A DNA stretch of 64,000 nt from Polynucleobacter asymbioticus (GTDB lineage Bacteria > Pseudomonadota > Gammaproteobacteria > Burkholderiales > Burkholderiaceae): NCBI RefSeq assembly GCF_018687575.1, contig NZ_CP061297.1:186001-250000 (forward strand). The letters run 5' to 3'. Shown here piece after piece: positions 1 through 6,775 of the stretch; position 1 is the stretch's first letter; every line of letters begins with the position of its first letter. The notes beneath the pieces were generated by a model. The model did not search any database. It saw only the letters and a list, made by a program, of their open reading frames with translations, and was not told the DNA's origin. A program made the translations under genes and the position numbers.

Positions 1-1
1 T

Positions 2-433
2 ATTGTGGATTTTTTTCAGAATAAGTTAGATTCTTCATTACACCCTTACTTTGAAGAGATTGCGGATCAAAAGGTATCAAGTCATTTCTTGATTTCACGC
101 GGTGGTGAGGTGTATCAGTTTGTCTCCACTCAAAACAAAGCCTGGCATGCTGGCGTTTCATCCTTCTTGGGTCGTGAAAAGTGCAATGATTTCTCCATTG
201 GGATCGAGTTAGAAGGCGATAGTGAGCATCCTTTTGAGGATATTCAATACTCGGCTCTTGCTAAATTAAGCGCTCAACTCAATGCTACCTACCCGAATCT
301 TCACTTTGCTGGGCACAGCGATATTGCCCCAGGAAGAAAGGCTGACCCAGGCGTGCAATTTGATTGGAAAAGGTTTCAGAATAAAAACAACATTCCCGTC
401 GAAAAATTACCGTTTGGTTTAGACCCGCGCTAG
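2..433 (+). CDS. ampD: AmpD-type 1,6-anhydro-N-acetylmuramyl-L-alanine amidase, 5' truncated by the window edge
   Basis: Zinc amidase that removes the stem peptide from anhydro-muropeptides during cytoplasmic peptidoglycan recycling. The open frame runs off the left edge, so the N-terminal part (about 40 residues in a usual AmpD of about 180) is missing; the GTG at 5 is not a credible start because the preceding codon continues the homologous stretch before FF. Seen: KAWHAGVS, REKCNDFSIGIELEG and the C-terminal GHSDIAPGRKADPG, whose His and Asp fit two of the zinc ligands; the first His ligand lies outside the window. It is followed by an A+T-rich gap and nrdA on the same strand. Confidence 0.93.
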   Translation: MVDFFQNKLDSSLHPYFEEIADQKVSSHFLISRGGEVYQFVSTQNKAWHAGVSSFLGREKCNDFSIGIELEGDSEHPFEDIQYSALAKLSAQLNATYPNLHFAGHSDIAPGRKADPGVQFDWKRFQNKNNIPVEKLPFGLDPR

Positions 434-524
434 GTCTCTAAATTAGTATGTGAGCACACGCTCACTTTCTTGCCCTTTGGCTAAAAAGGGCTGCAAAAAT
501 TGCACCAAATTGAGCCCTAATTTA

Positions 525-553
525 TTGAAAATATAGGGAAAAATACTTATAAA
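525..553 (+). promoter_or_regulatory. candidate sigma-70 promoter upstream of nrdA
   Basis: TTGAAA at 525-530 and TATAAA at 548-553 are separated by 17 bases, close to consensus. It lies upstream of the NrdR-like boxes and would give a leader of about 145 bases. A second possible -10 element, TATACT at 594-599, lies inside the first NrdR-like box, so the site actually used is uncertain. Confidence 0.45.
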
Positions 554-597
554 TATTCGTCAGAAATATCTTACTAAATTCCGAATATTTCCCTATA
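532..597. repeat. inverted repeat tatagggaaa / tttccctata in the nrdA leader region
   Basis: Ten-base perfect arms at 532-541 and 588-597 flank 46 bases. The left arm falls between the -35 and -10 of the candidate promoter and the right arm overlaps NrdR-like box 1. It may be a further operator or chance in A+T-rich DNA. Confidence 0.4.
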
Positions 598-636
598 CTT
601 AGTGTCAAATGCACTTCGAGACACTAGATGTAGTGT
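590..636 (+). promoter_or_regulatory. tandem NrdR-box-like palindromes controlling nrdAB
   Basis: Two 16-base elements at 590-605 and 621-636 (the second reads acactagatgtagtgt) resemble the NrdR consensus acaCwAtATaTwGtgt. Their starts are 31 bases apart, about three helical turns, which is the usual arrangement of paired NrdR boxes. Box 1 contains a TATACT that could be a -10 hexamer. NrdR is an ATP-cone repressor of ribonucleotide reductase genes; nrdR itself is not in this window. The match was made by eye. Confidence 0.75.
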
Positions 637-707
637 TTGAATACAGCAATACCCTATTGTTTTTTAACGATTTTTTGTCCAAATAACTATATAAAAGCAG
701 GAAAAAT

Positions 708-3674
708 ATGACATATGCCAACCCCCAGACAGCAGGACAGACTGCAGGCACAAATAATCCAGGAATGAACCCCTCCGAAGCCATGAACCAAGCCCCTTCT
801 GCTGGCTTTGTTGCTGGCGGTGTTGGCGGTGGTCAAGCAACCCAATTATCTGATTACAAAATCATTCGCCGTAATGGTTCGGTGGTGGCGTTTGAGCCAT
901 CCAAGATCGCGATCGCGGTTACTAAAGCATTTTTAGCGGTTAATGGTGGTCAAGGCGCGGCTTCTGCACGCGTTCGTGAGCAAGTAGAGCAATTAACCCA
1001 CGCAGTAGTGCGCGCCTTGTTGCGCAGCCGCCCAAACGGTGGCACTTTCCATATTGAAGATATTCAAGACCAGGTTGAGTTGGCATTGATGCGTAGTGGT
1101 GAGCACAACGTTGCTCGTGCCTATGTTCTGTATCGCGAGAAGCGCAATCAAGAGCGTGCAACACAGCAAGGCATTACTCAAGAGACGCAAGCTGCAACTC
1201 AAGTTGGTGAGTCTGGTATCAAGGTAACTGACAACGGTGTAGAGAAGTGGTTGGATATGGCCGCTTTGCGCACTATTATTGGCGCGGCATGCGAAGGTCT
1301 TGGCAACAATATTGATGCAAGCCCAATCATCACTGAAACCATCAAGAATTTGTACGATGGCGTACCAATGGCTCAGGTGTATGACTCCGCAATTTTGGCA
1401 TCACGTACATTGATTGAAAAAGATCCTGCGTACAGTCAAGTCACTGCACGCATCTTGATGCACGTGATTCGCAAAGAAATTTTAGGTCGCGAAGTATTGC
1501 AAGGCGATATGCAAGCGGAATACAGCACTTACTTTGCTAAGTATATTAACGAAGGTATTTCTGCTGAACTCTTAGATCCGCGTATGCGTGAGTTTGACCT
1601 GCCACGTTTGGCTGCCGCTTTGAATGCTAGCCGTGACTTGCAGTTCAACTACCTCGGTCTGCAAACTTTGTATGACCGCTACTTCTTGCATATTGAAGAT
1701 CGTCGTATTGAAATGCCACAGGCTTTCTTTATGCGCGTTGCAATGGGCTTATCTTTGAATGAGTTAGATCGTGAGCGTCGTGCAATCGAGTTCTATGAAA
1801 TCCTCTCTACATTTGATTTCATGTCCAGCACACCAACTTTGTTTAACTCAGCAACAACACGCCCACAGTTATCCAGCTGCTACTTAACGACAGTGGACGA
1901 TGACCTTGATGGCATTTACGAAGCTTTGAAAGAGAATGCACTCCTATCTAAGTTTGCCGGTGGTTTGGGTAACGACTGGACAAATGTGCGCGCTTTGGGC
2001 AGTCATATCAAAGGCACTAACGGTAAGTCACAAGGTGTGGTGCCATTCTTAAAAGTAGTGAACGACACAGCGGTTGCTGTGAACCAAGGTGGTAAGCGTA
2101 AAGGTGCGGTTTGTGCGTACCTAGAAACATGGCACTTAGATATTGAAGAGTTCCTCGAGCTGCGTAAGAACACCGGTGATGATCGTCGCCGTACGCATGA
2201 CATGAACACTTCTAACTGGATTCCAGATTTGTTCATGAAGCGCGTGATGGAGGGTGGTGAGTGGACATTGTTCTCGCCTTCAAATACACCAGACTTGCAT
2301 GACAAATTCGGCAAGGCATTTGAAGAGGCTTATGTTGCCTATGAGAAAAAAGCGGATGCTGGTGAATTGAAGCCATTCCGTCGTATTCCTGCGCAACAAT
2401 TGTGGCGCAAGATGTTGGGCATGTTGTTTGAAACTGGTCACCCATGGATCACATTTAAAGATCCTTGCAATATTCGCAGCCCACAACAACACATCGGTGT
2501 AGTTCACTCCTCTAACTTGTGTACAGAAATTACTCTGAACACAAACGAGAGCGAAATTGCAGTATGTAACTTGGGTTCTGTGAATTTGACAGCGCACATG
2601 ACTACCGATGCATCTGGCAAGATGATTTTGGATCACGAAAAGCTCCAGAAAACAATTCGCACCGCAATGCGTATGTTGGATAACGTGATTGATATCAACT
2701 ACTACGCTGTTGCTAAAGCGCGTAACTCGAACTTGAAGCATCGTCCAGTTGGTATGGGCATCATGGGCTTCCAGGATTGCTTGCACATGCAGCGTATTCC
2801 TTATGCTAGTGATGAAGCAGTGAAGTTTGCAGATTCTTCAATGGAAGCAGTTTGCTACTACGCCTACCAAGCCTCTAATGAGTTAGCTGAAGAGCGTGGC
2901 GTTTACAGTACATACAAAGGATCCTTGTGGGATAGAGGTATTCTTCCACAAGACTCAGTTGCATTGTTGGCAGCAGAGCGTGGCGGCTACCTTGAAGTAG
3001 ATGGCTCTTCCACAATGAATTGGGATGGTTTGCGTGCCCGCATCAAGCAGCACGGCATGCGCAACTCCAACTGTGTGGCGATCGCACCAACTGCAACAAT
3101 TTCTAATATTATTGGCGTGTCAGCTTGTATCGAGCCAACTTTCCAGAACTTGTTTGTGAAATCCAACCTTTCAGGTGAGTTCACCGTAGTAAACGAGTAC
3201 TTGGTTCGTGATTTGAAAGATCGTGGCCTCTGGGATGAAGTCATGATTGCTGACTTGAAGTACTTTGATGGCACTTTGTCCAAGATTGACCGTGTTCCAC
3301 AAGACTTACGTGACTTATATGCCACGGCATTCGAAGTGGAGCCAAGTTGGTTGGTTGAAGCTGCCTCACGTCGTCAGAAGTGGATTGACCAGGCACAGTC
3401 ACTCAATATTTACATGGGTGGCGCATCAGGCAAGAAATTGGATGACACCTATAAGTTGGCTTGGTTGCGTGGCTTGAAGACCACTTATTACCTCCGCACA
3501 ATGGCTGCAACGCACGTTGAGAAATCGACTGTTGCAAGCGGCCAGCTAAATGCAGTATCTAGTGGTGGCGGTGTGAATGGTACGGATGCATCAGCAGCAC
3601 AGGAATTAGACGGTCCTGCTTGCACAATGCGCCCAGGTGACGCTGGATTTGAAGAATGTGAAGCATGTCAGTAA
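708..3674 (+). CDS. nrdA: class Ia ribonucleoside-diphosphate reductase, alpha subunit
   Basis: Reduces ribonucleoside diphosphates to deoxyribonucleotides together with NrdB. At 988 residues it is much longer than the 761 of E. coli NrdA. After a low-complexity Ala/Gly/Gln-rich lead of about 45 residues there is an ATP-cone at about 50-145, then a second, degenerate cone-like region at about 165-262, then the catalytic barrel. Active-site residues seen: Cys391 (QLSSC), Asn603/Cys605/Glu607 (SNLCTEI), Cys620 (IAVCNLGS), and a C-terminal CxxC (Cys984, Cys987) for re-reduction by thioredoxin or glutaredoxin. The ATG at 708 is preceded by AGCAGGA at 696-702. nrdB follows after 47 bases. Confidence 0.97.
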   Translation: MTYANPQTAGQTAGTNNPGMNPSEAMNQAPSAGFVAGGVGGGQATQLSDYKIIRRNGSVVAFEPSKIAIAVTKAFLAVNGGQGAASARVREQVEQLTHAVVRALLRSRPNGGTFHIEDIQDQVELALMRSGEHNVARAYVLYREKRNQERATQQGITQETQAATQVGESGIKVTDNGVEKWLDMAALRTIIGAACEGLGNNIDASPIITETIKNLYDGVPMAQVYDSAILASRTLIEKDPAYSQVTARILMHVIRKEILGREVLQGDMQAEYSTYFAKYINEGISAELLDPRMREFDLPRLAAALNASRDLQFNYLGLQTLYDRYFLHIEDRRIEMPQAFFMRVAMGLSLNELDRERRAIEFYEILSTFDFMSSTPTLFNSATTRPQLSSCYLTTVDDDLDGIYEALKENALLSKFAGGLGNDWTNVRALGSHIKGTNGKSQGVVPFLKVVNDTAVAVNQGGKRKGAVCAYLETWHLDIEEFLELRKNTGDDRRRTHDMNTSNWIPDLFMKRVMEGGEWTLFSPSNTPDLHDKFGKAFEEAYVAYEKKADAGELKPFRRIPAQQLWRKMLGMLFETGHPWITFKDPCNIRSPQQHIGVVHSSNLCTEITLNTNESEIAVCNLGSVNLTAHMTTDASGKMILDHEKLQKTIRTAMRMLDNVIDINYYAVAKARNSNLKHRPVGMGIMGFQDCLHMQRIPYASDEAVKFADSSMEAVCYYAYQASNELAEERGVYSTYKGSLWDRGILPQDSVALLAAERGGYLEVDGSSTMNWDGLRARIKQHGMRNSNCVAIAPTATISNIIGVSACIEPTFQNLFVKSNLSGEFTVVNEYLVRDLKDRGLWDEVMIADLKYFDGTLSKIDRVPQDLRDLYATAFEVEPSWLVEAASRRQKWIDQAQSLNIYMGGASGKKLDDTYKLAWLRGLKTTYYLRTMAATHVEKSTVASGQLNAVSSGGGVNGTDASAAQELDGPACTMRPGDAGFEECEACQ

Positions 3675-3721
3675 GCTATTTGCTAACTGATCTATAAAAG
3701 AAAAGAATTTAGGAGATTGTT

Positions 3722-4906
3722 ATGTTGAATTGGGAAGAAGAAGTTGCACCGGCACTAGCGAAAGCGGGTCTCGCACAGCAACCAGTTGTGGCTGAGCCGC
3801 AACGCCCACAAGCAGATGAGGTCGCAATTGCACCTCAAGTTGTGGCACCTGCAGCAACTGCGAGTGCAGCGTTATCTGGTGGCGCAGCTTTGCGCGTCAA
3901 CGCTGCCGATAAGCGTGTGATTAATGCCAAGACTGACGTAAATCAGCTGGTTCCATTTAAATATAAGTGGGCTTGGGAGAAATATCTGGCCGGTTGCGCA
4001 AACCATTGGATGCCACAAGAGATCAATATGAATCGCGATATCGCGCTTTGGAAGGATCCTAATGGTTTAACTGAAGATGAGCGTCGCATTATTAAGCGCA
4101 ACCTCGGTTTCTTTACAACTGCAGATTCTTTAGCGGCCAACAACATTGTTTTGGGCACTTATCGCCACATTACTGCCCCAGAATGCCGTCAATACCTATT
4201 GCGCCAAGCGTTTGAGGAGGCAATTCATACTCACGCCTATCAATATATTGTCGAATCTTTGGGTTTAGATCAGAGCGAAATCTTTAATGCGTACAACGAA
4301 ATTGAGTCTATTCGCGCCAAAGATCAGTTCTTAATTCCCTTTATTGATGTGTTGACTGATCCCAATTTCAAAACCGGGACACTAGAAACTGATCAAATGT
4401 TGCTTAAATCATTGATCGTTTTTGCCTGCGTAATGGAAGGATTATTCTTTTATGTTGGTTTTACGCAAATACTTGCAATGGGTCGTCAAAACAAAATGAC
4501 GGGTGCTGCTGAGCAGTATCAATACATCCTTCGCGATGAGTCTATGCATTGCAATTTTGGTATCGATTTAATTAATCAAATCAAGCTGGAGAACCCGCAG
4601 TTATGGACTTCTGCGTTCAAAGATGAGATCAAAGCCATCTTCGAAAAAGCAGTGGAATTAGAGTACCGTTATGCAGAGGATACGATGCCTCGTGGAGTGC
4701 TCGGATTGAACGCGCCGATGTTCAAAGGGTACCTAAGATACATCTGTAATCGTAGATGTTTGCAAATAGGACTTGACGCGATGTTCCCAAATGAAGAGAA
4801 TCCATTCCCATGGATGTCAGAAATGATTGATCTGAAAAAAGAGAGAAACTTTTTTGAGACACGCGTTATTGAGTATCAAACTGGCGGTGCGCTAAGTTGG
4901 GAATAA
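3722..4906 (+). CDS. nrdB: class Ia ribonucleotide reductase, beta (radical-generating) subunit
   Basis: Houses the di-iron centre and the stable tyrosyl radical passed to NrdA. Expected ligands are present: Asp135, Glu166, His169, Glu239, Glu273 and His276, with the radical Tyr at 173 in [10 protein letters not shown]. The protein has 394 residues; the first 65 or so form an Ala/Pro/Val-rich extension before the conserved ferritin-like fold. The start at 3722 has AGGAG at 3711-3715. It shares the nrdA promoter region and is followed by a good terminator. Confidence 0.97.
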   Translation: MLNWEEEVAPALAKAGLAQQPVVAEPQRPQADEVAIAPQVVAPAATASAALSGGAALRVNAADKRVINAKTDVNQLVPFKYKWAWEKYLAGCANHWMPQEINMNRDIALWKDPNGLTEDERRIIKRNLGFFTTADSLAANNIVLGTYRHITAPECRQYLLRQAFEEAIHTHAYQYIVESLGLDQSEIFNAYNEIESIRAKDQFLIPFIDVLTDPNFKTGTLETDQMLLKSLIVFACVMEGLFFYVGFTQILAMGRQNKMTGAAEQYQYILRDESMHCNFGIDLINQIKLENPQLWTSAFKDEIKAIFEKAVELEYRYAEDTMPRGVLGLNAPMFKGYLRYICNRRCLQIGLDAMFPNEENPFPWMSEMIDLKKERNFFETRVIEYQTGGALSWE

Positions 4907-4997
4907 GTAGTTAATTAGAAAGCGCATGGCCGGCTAAATAGGAGATTAGACGGTTGGATAGTTTTAAAAGTCAGCAAAACCAGACTCAAATCCGAAA

Positions 4998-5013
4998 ACC
5001 CTTGTCCAAGGGT
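4998..5013. repeat. small hairpin downstream of nrdB
   Basis: Six-base arms accctt and aagggt around the loop gtcc. There is no T-tract next to it, so it is not a classical terminator; it could stabilise the 3' end of the nrdAB message. Confidence 0.35.
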
Positions 5014-5052
5014 GTCTGGACTACTCTCTCTATTTTTTCCAGCAAATTTAAG

Positions 5053-5085
5053 AAGCCGTTGTCCTTTGGGGCCACGGCTTTTTTT
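5053..5085 (+). terminator. Rho-independent terminator of nrdAB
   Basis: Stem AAGCCGT (5053-5059) and ACGGCTT (5074-5080), with a loop of 14 bases, runs straight into a T-tract ending at 5085. Confidence 0.8.
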
Positions 5086-5240
5086 CCAGGATTCATTAGC
5101 GTGCAGCACTTAGCATCAAGCCGCGCGCCGATGAATGGCTCGCTCGTCGGCTCCAATCGGTTGCAAAACCAGGCGGAAATGAATGGTCGGGTCTTCTTAA
5201 TCGGTAGTTTGTACTAATCCTCACGTGAAGGAGCATTACT
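5086..5240 (+). other. non-coding leader region before the histone H1-like gene
   Basis: With 4907-5085 this makes a 334-base gene-free stretch; the upstream half holds the hairpin and terminator listed separately. In 5086-5240 I see no convincing promoter hexamers. GCCGA (5127-5131) can pair with TCGGC (5147-5151), and overlapping CCGAT (5128-5132) can pair with ATCGG (5156-5160), so two exclusive short hairpins are possible. A ribosome binding site AAGGAG lies about 8 bases before the ATG at 5241. An open frame from a TTG at 4954 crosses the terminator and has no recognisable protein, so I do not call it. Confidence 0.4.
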
Positions 5241-5555
5241 ATGGCAATCGCCAAGAAGAAAGTTGCTGCAAAGAAACCAGCTGCGAAGAAAAAAGTAGCT
5301 GCTAAGAAGCCTGCTGCTAAAAAAGCTGCTGCTAAGAAGCCTGCTGCGAAGAAAAAAGTAGCTGCTAAGAAGCCTGCTGCTAAGAAAGTAGCTAAGAAGA
5401 AGCCTGCTGCTAAAAAAGCTGCTGCTAAGAAGCCTGCTGCTAAAAAAGTAGCTAAAAAGAAGCCTGCTGCTAAGAAAGTAGCTAAAAAAGCTGCTGCTAA
5501 GAAGCCTGCTGCTAAAAAAGTAGCTAAGAAGCGTGTAGCTGCAAAAAAAAAGTAA
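5241..5555 (+). CDS. histone H1-like DNA-binding protein (KPAAKK repeats), zero-frame product
   Basis: A 104-residue, extremely basic protein made almost wholly of Lys, Ala, Pro and Val in repeats such as AAKKPAAKK and KVAKK, as in the H1-like nucleoid proteins of betaproteobacteria and the eukaryotic H1 tail. It probably binds DNA through charge and affects nucleoid packing. The start has a strong ribosome binding site. The frame ends at TAA 5553-5555 immediately after AAA AAA AAG, yet the same repeat pattern continues in the -1 frame to 5677, ending in WPFPTGTRP. So either this short form is one of two products made by frameshifting, or the gene carries a one-base deletion in its A9 run. 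Repeat number is expected to vary between strains. Confidence 0.85.
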   Translation: MAIAKKKVAAKKPAAKKKVAAKKPAAKKAAAKKPAAKKKVAAKKPAAKKVAKKKPAAKKAAAKKPAAKKVAKKKPAAKKVAKKAAAKKPAAKKVAKKRVAAKKK

Positions 5556-5581
5556 GTAAGCCTGCTGCGAAGAAAGCGGGC
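5546..5581 (+). promoter_or_regulatory. candidate programmed -1 ribosomal frameshift signal
   Basis: Slippery heptamer A_AAA_AAG at 5546-5552, in the correct phase relative to the zero frame, is followed by a seven-base spacer (5553-5559) that begins with the zero-frame stop TAA, then by a stem GCCTGC (5560-5565) / GCGGGC (5576-5581) with one G-T wobble and a ten-base loop. This is the same heptamer as in E. coli dnaX, and the spacer length is in the range that stimulates -1 frameshifting. It is the only in-phase A_AAA_AAG in the gene despite dozens of Lys codons. There is no strong upstream Shine-Dalgarno-like stimulator. Function is inferred. Confidence 0.5.
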
Positions 5582-5677
5582 AAAGCTGTAAAAAAGCCCG
5601 TGGCTAAAAAAGCTGCCGCTTCAACAACGTTGAATCCTGCTGCTGCTTGGCCCTTCCCAACTGGCACACGCCCATAA
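5552..5677 (+). CDS. -1 frame continuation of the histone H1-like protein (C-terminal tail)
   Basis: Forty-one codons in the -1 frame read VSKPAAKKAGKAVKK..., then a short neutral tail TTLNPAAAWPFPTGTRP and TAA at 5675-5677. Composition and repeat units match the upstream part exactly, and the WPFPTG ending resembles the C-terminus I recall for betaproteobacterial H1-like proteins. Joined at the heptamer the product would have 145 residues. No start codon or ribosome binding site precedes it, so it can only be made by frameshifting, by transcript slippage, or as the relic of a frameshift mutation or sequencing error. The terminator at 5704-5732 follows it, consistent with one transcription unit. 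Confidence 0.7.
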   Translation, partial: VSKPAAKKAGKAVKKPVAKKAAASTTLNPAAAWPFPTGTRP

Positions 5678-5703
5678 GCTCTGCTTGTAGGCGGGTGAAG
5701 TTC

Positions 5704-5732
5704 AAAGGGATCTCTCGCGAGATCCCTTTTTT
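5704..5732 (+). terminator. Rho-independent terminator of the histone H1-like gene
   Basis: Perfect 11-base stem AAAGGGATCTC / GAGATCCCTTT with loop TCGC and a following T-tract up to 5732. It sits 26 bases before the stop of the convergent kinase gene. Confidence 0.9.
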
Positions 5733-5758
5733 ATTGGCACTTCCGAGAATGATTGGGT

Positions 5759-6718
5759 TTAGAGGGCAAATCCAAAAGCGGTTTTGAATTGAGCGGCGAT
5801 TTTATCTTTGCTCATTTGGTGATTTTGTGGTCCCTGATGGGTAATTTTGATTGAACCCATCAAGCTAGCTAAGCGGCCTGTGGTTTCCCAATCCATACCA
5901 TTTTCCAATCCAAACAATAATCCACCTCGGAATGCGTCACCGCAACCAGTTGGATCAACTACTTTTGAGGCTGGTACTGGTGGAATTGCAATACATTTGC
6001 CATCAAAGTAGATATCTGCACCTTCAGCACCCTTGGTCACAATCAAGGCTTTCACTCTTTCAGCCACTTTTGCCAAGCTCAGCCCCGTCCTTTGAGAAAG
6101 CATTTCGCCTTCATAGTCATTTACGGCGAGATAGCTCGCAATGTCTACGAGTTCTAGAAGTTCTGGACCGTTAAACATCGGCAAGCCTTGGCCTGGATCA
6201 AATACAAATGGAATGCCCGCCTCCGCTAGTTGATGGCAGTGCTCCCACATTCCTTGGCGACCATCTGGGGCAACGATGCCAAACTTTGCTGCACCTTTTG
6301 CATTTTTGCTACGTTCAGCTACTACCGCAGAAACTTGATTTAGATGAGATTCACCCATGGCACCTGGGTGAAAAGCAGTAATTTGATTGTTTGCTTGATC
6401 GGTGGTGATCATGGCTTGAGCGGTAAATGCCTGCTCAATTTGACGAATGTGCGTTGCATCAATCTTGAGTTGCTTGAGGCGATCAAGGTAAGGCGCTGCA
6501 TCACCGCCCACTGTGGCCATGATGATGGGATCGCCACCAAGTAGATTCAGGTTGTAAGCGATATTGCCTGCGCAACCACCAAATTCACGGCGCATTGTAG
6601 GAACTAGGAAGGCGACATTCAGGATATGAATCTGCTCTGGCAGGATTTGATCAGCAAATTTGCCTTCAAAGTTCATGATGGTGTCGTAAGCAATAGAACC
6701 ACAGATCAAGCTAGACAT
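5759..6718 (-). CDS. PfkB-family carbohydrate/nucleoside kinase (adenosine kinase or ribokinase-like)
   Basis: ATP-dependent kinase of the ribokinase superfamily, 319 residues. Seen: the N-terminal signature GGCAGNIAYNL (from residue 47) and the C-terminal DPTGCGDAF (255-263), whose Asp261 is the catalytic base. Similar proteins are often annotated as adenosine kinase, but the substrate cannot be read from sequence. It is the last gene of the minus-strand series, 57 bases after prmA. The ATG at 6718 has only a weak ribosome binding site, so translation may depend on the upstream gene. Confidence 0.85.
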   Translation of the reverse strand: MSSLICGSIAYDTIMNFEGKFADQILPEQIHILNVAFLVPTMRREFGGCAGNIAYNLNLLGGDPIIMATVGGDAAPYLDRLKQLKIDATHIRQIEQAFTAQAMITTDQANNQITAFHPGAMGESHLNQVSAVVAERSKNAKGAAKFGIVAPDGRQGMWEHCHQLAEAGIPFVFDPGQGLPMFNGPELLELVDIASYLAVNDYEGEMLSQRTGLSLAKVAERVKALIVTKGAEGADIYFDGKCIAIPPVPASKVVDPTGCGDAFRGGLLFGLENGMDWETTGRLASLMGSIKITHQGPQNHQMSKDKIAAQFKTAFGFAL

Positions 6719-6775
6719 AAATAATTACTTTCTAATAAAAATCAATTGAAATGAGTGTGAAGTGGAGTTTGGGGT

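Noticed and set aside
2280..2786. Minus-strand open frame of 168 codons inside nrdA
   Set aside because: It lies wholly opposite a strongly conserved nrdA region; composition and lack of motifs mark it as a shadow frame.
4954..5217. Plus-strand open frame of 87 codons between nrdB and the H1-like gene
   Set aside because: It starts with TTG, crosses the nrdAB terminator, has no ribosome binding site and no recognisable protein pattern.
4907..5240. tRNA or small RNA gene in the longest gene-free stretch
   Set aside because: No cloverleaf, T-loop sequence or known RNA pattern was found; only short hairpins and the nrdAB terminator.
5241..5550. CRISPR-like or non-coding tandem repeat
   Set aside because: The repeats are in-frame Lys/Ala/Pro codons without spacer structure; they are coding repeats.
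5552..5677. Independent small gene after the H1-like stop
   Set aside because: It has no start codon or ribosome binding site and begins within the slippery run; it makes sense only as a continuation of the upstream protein.
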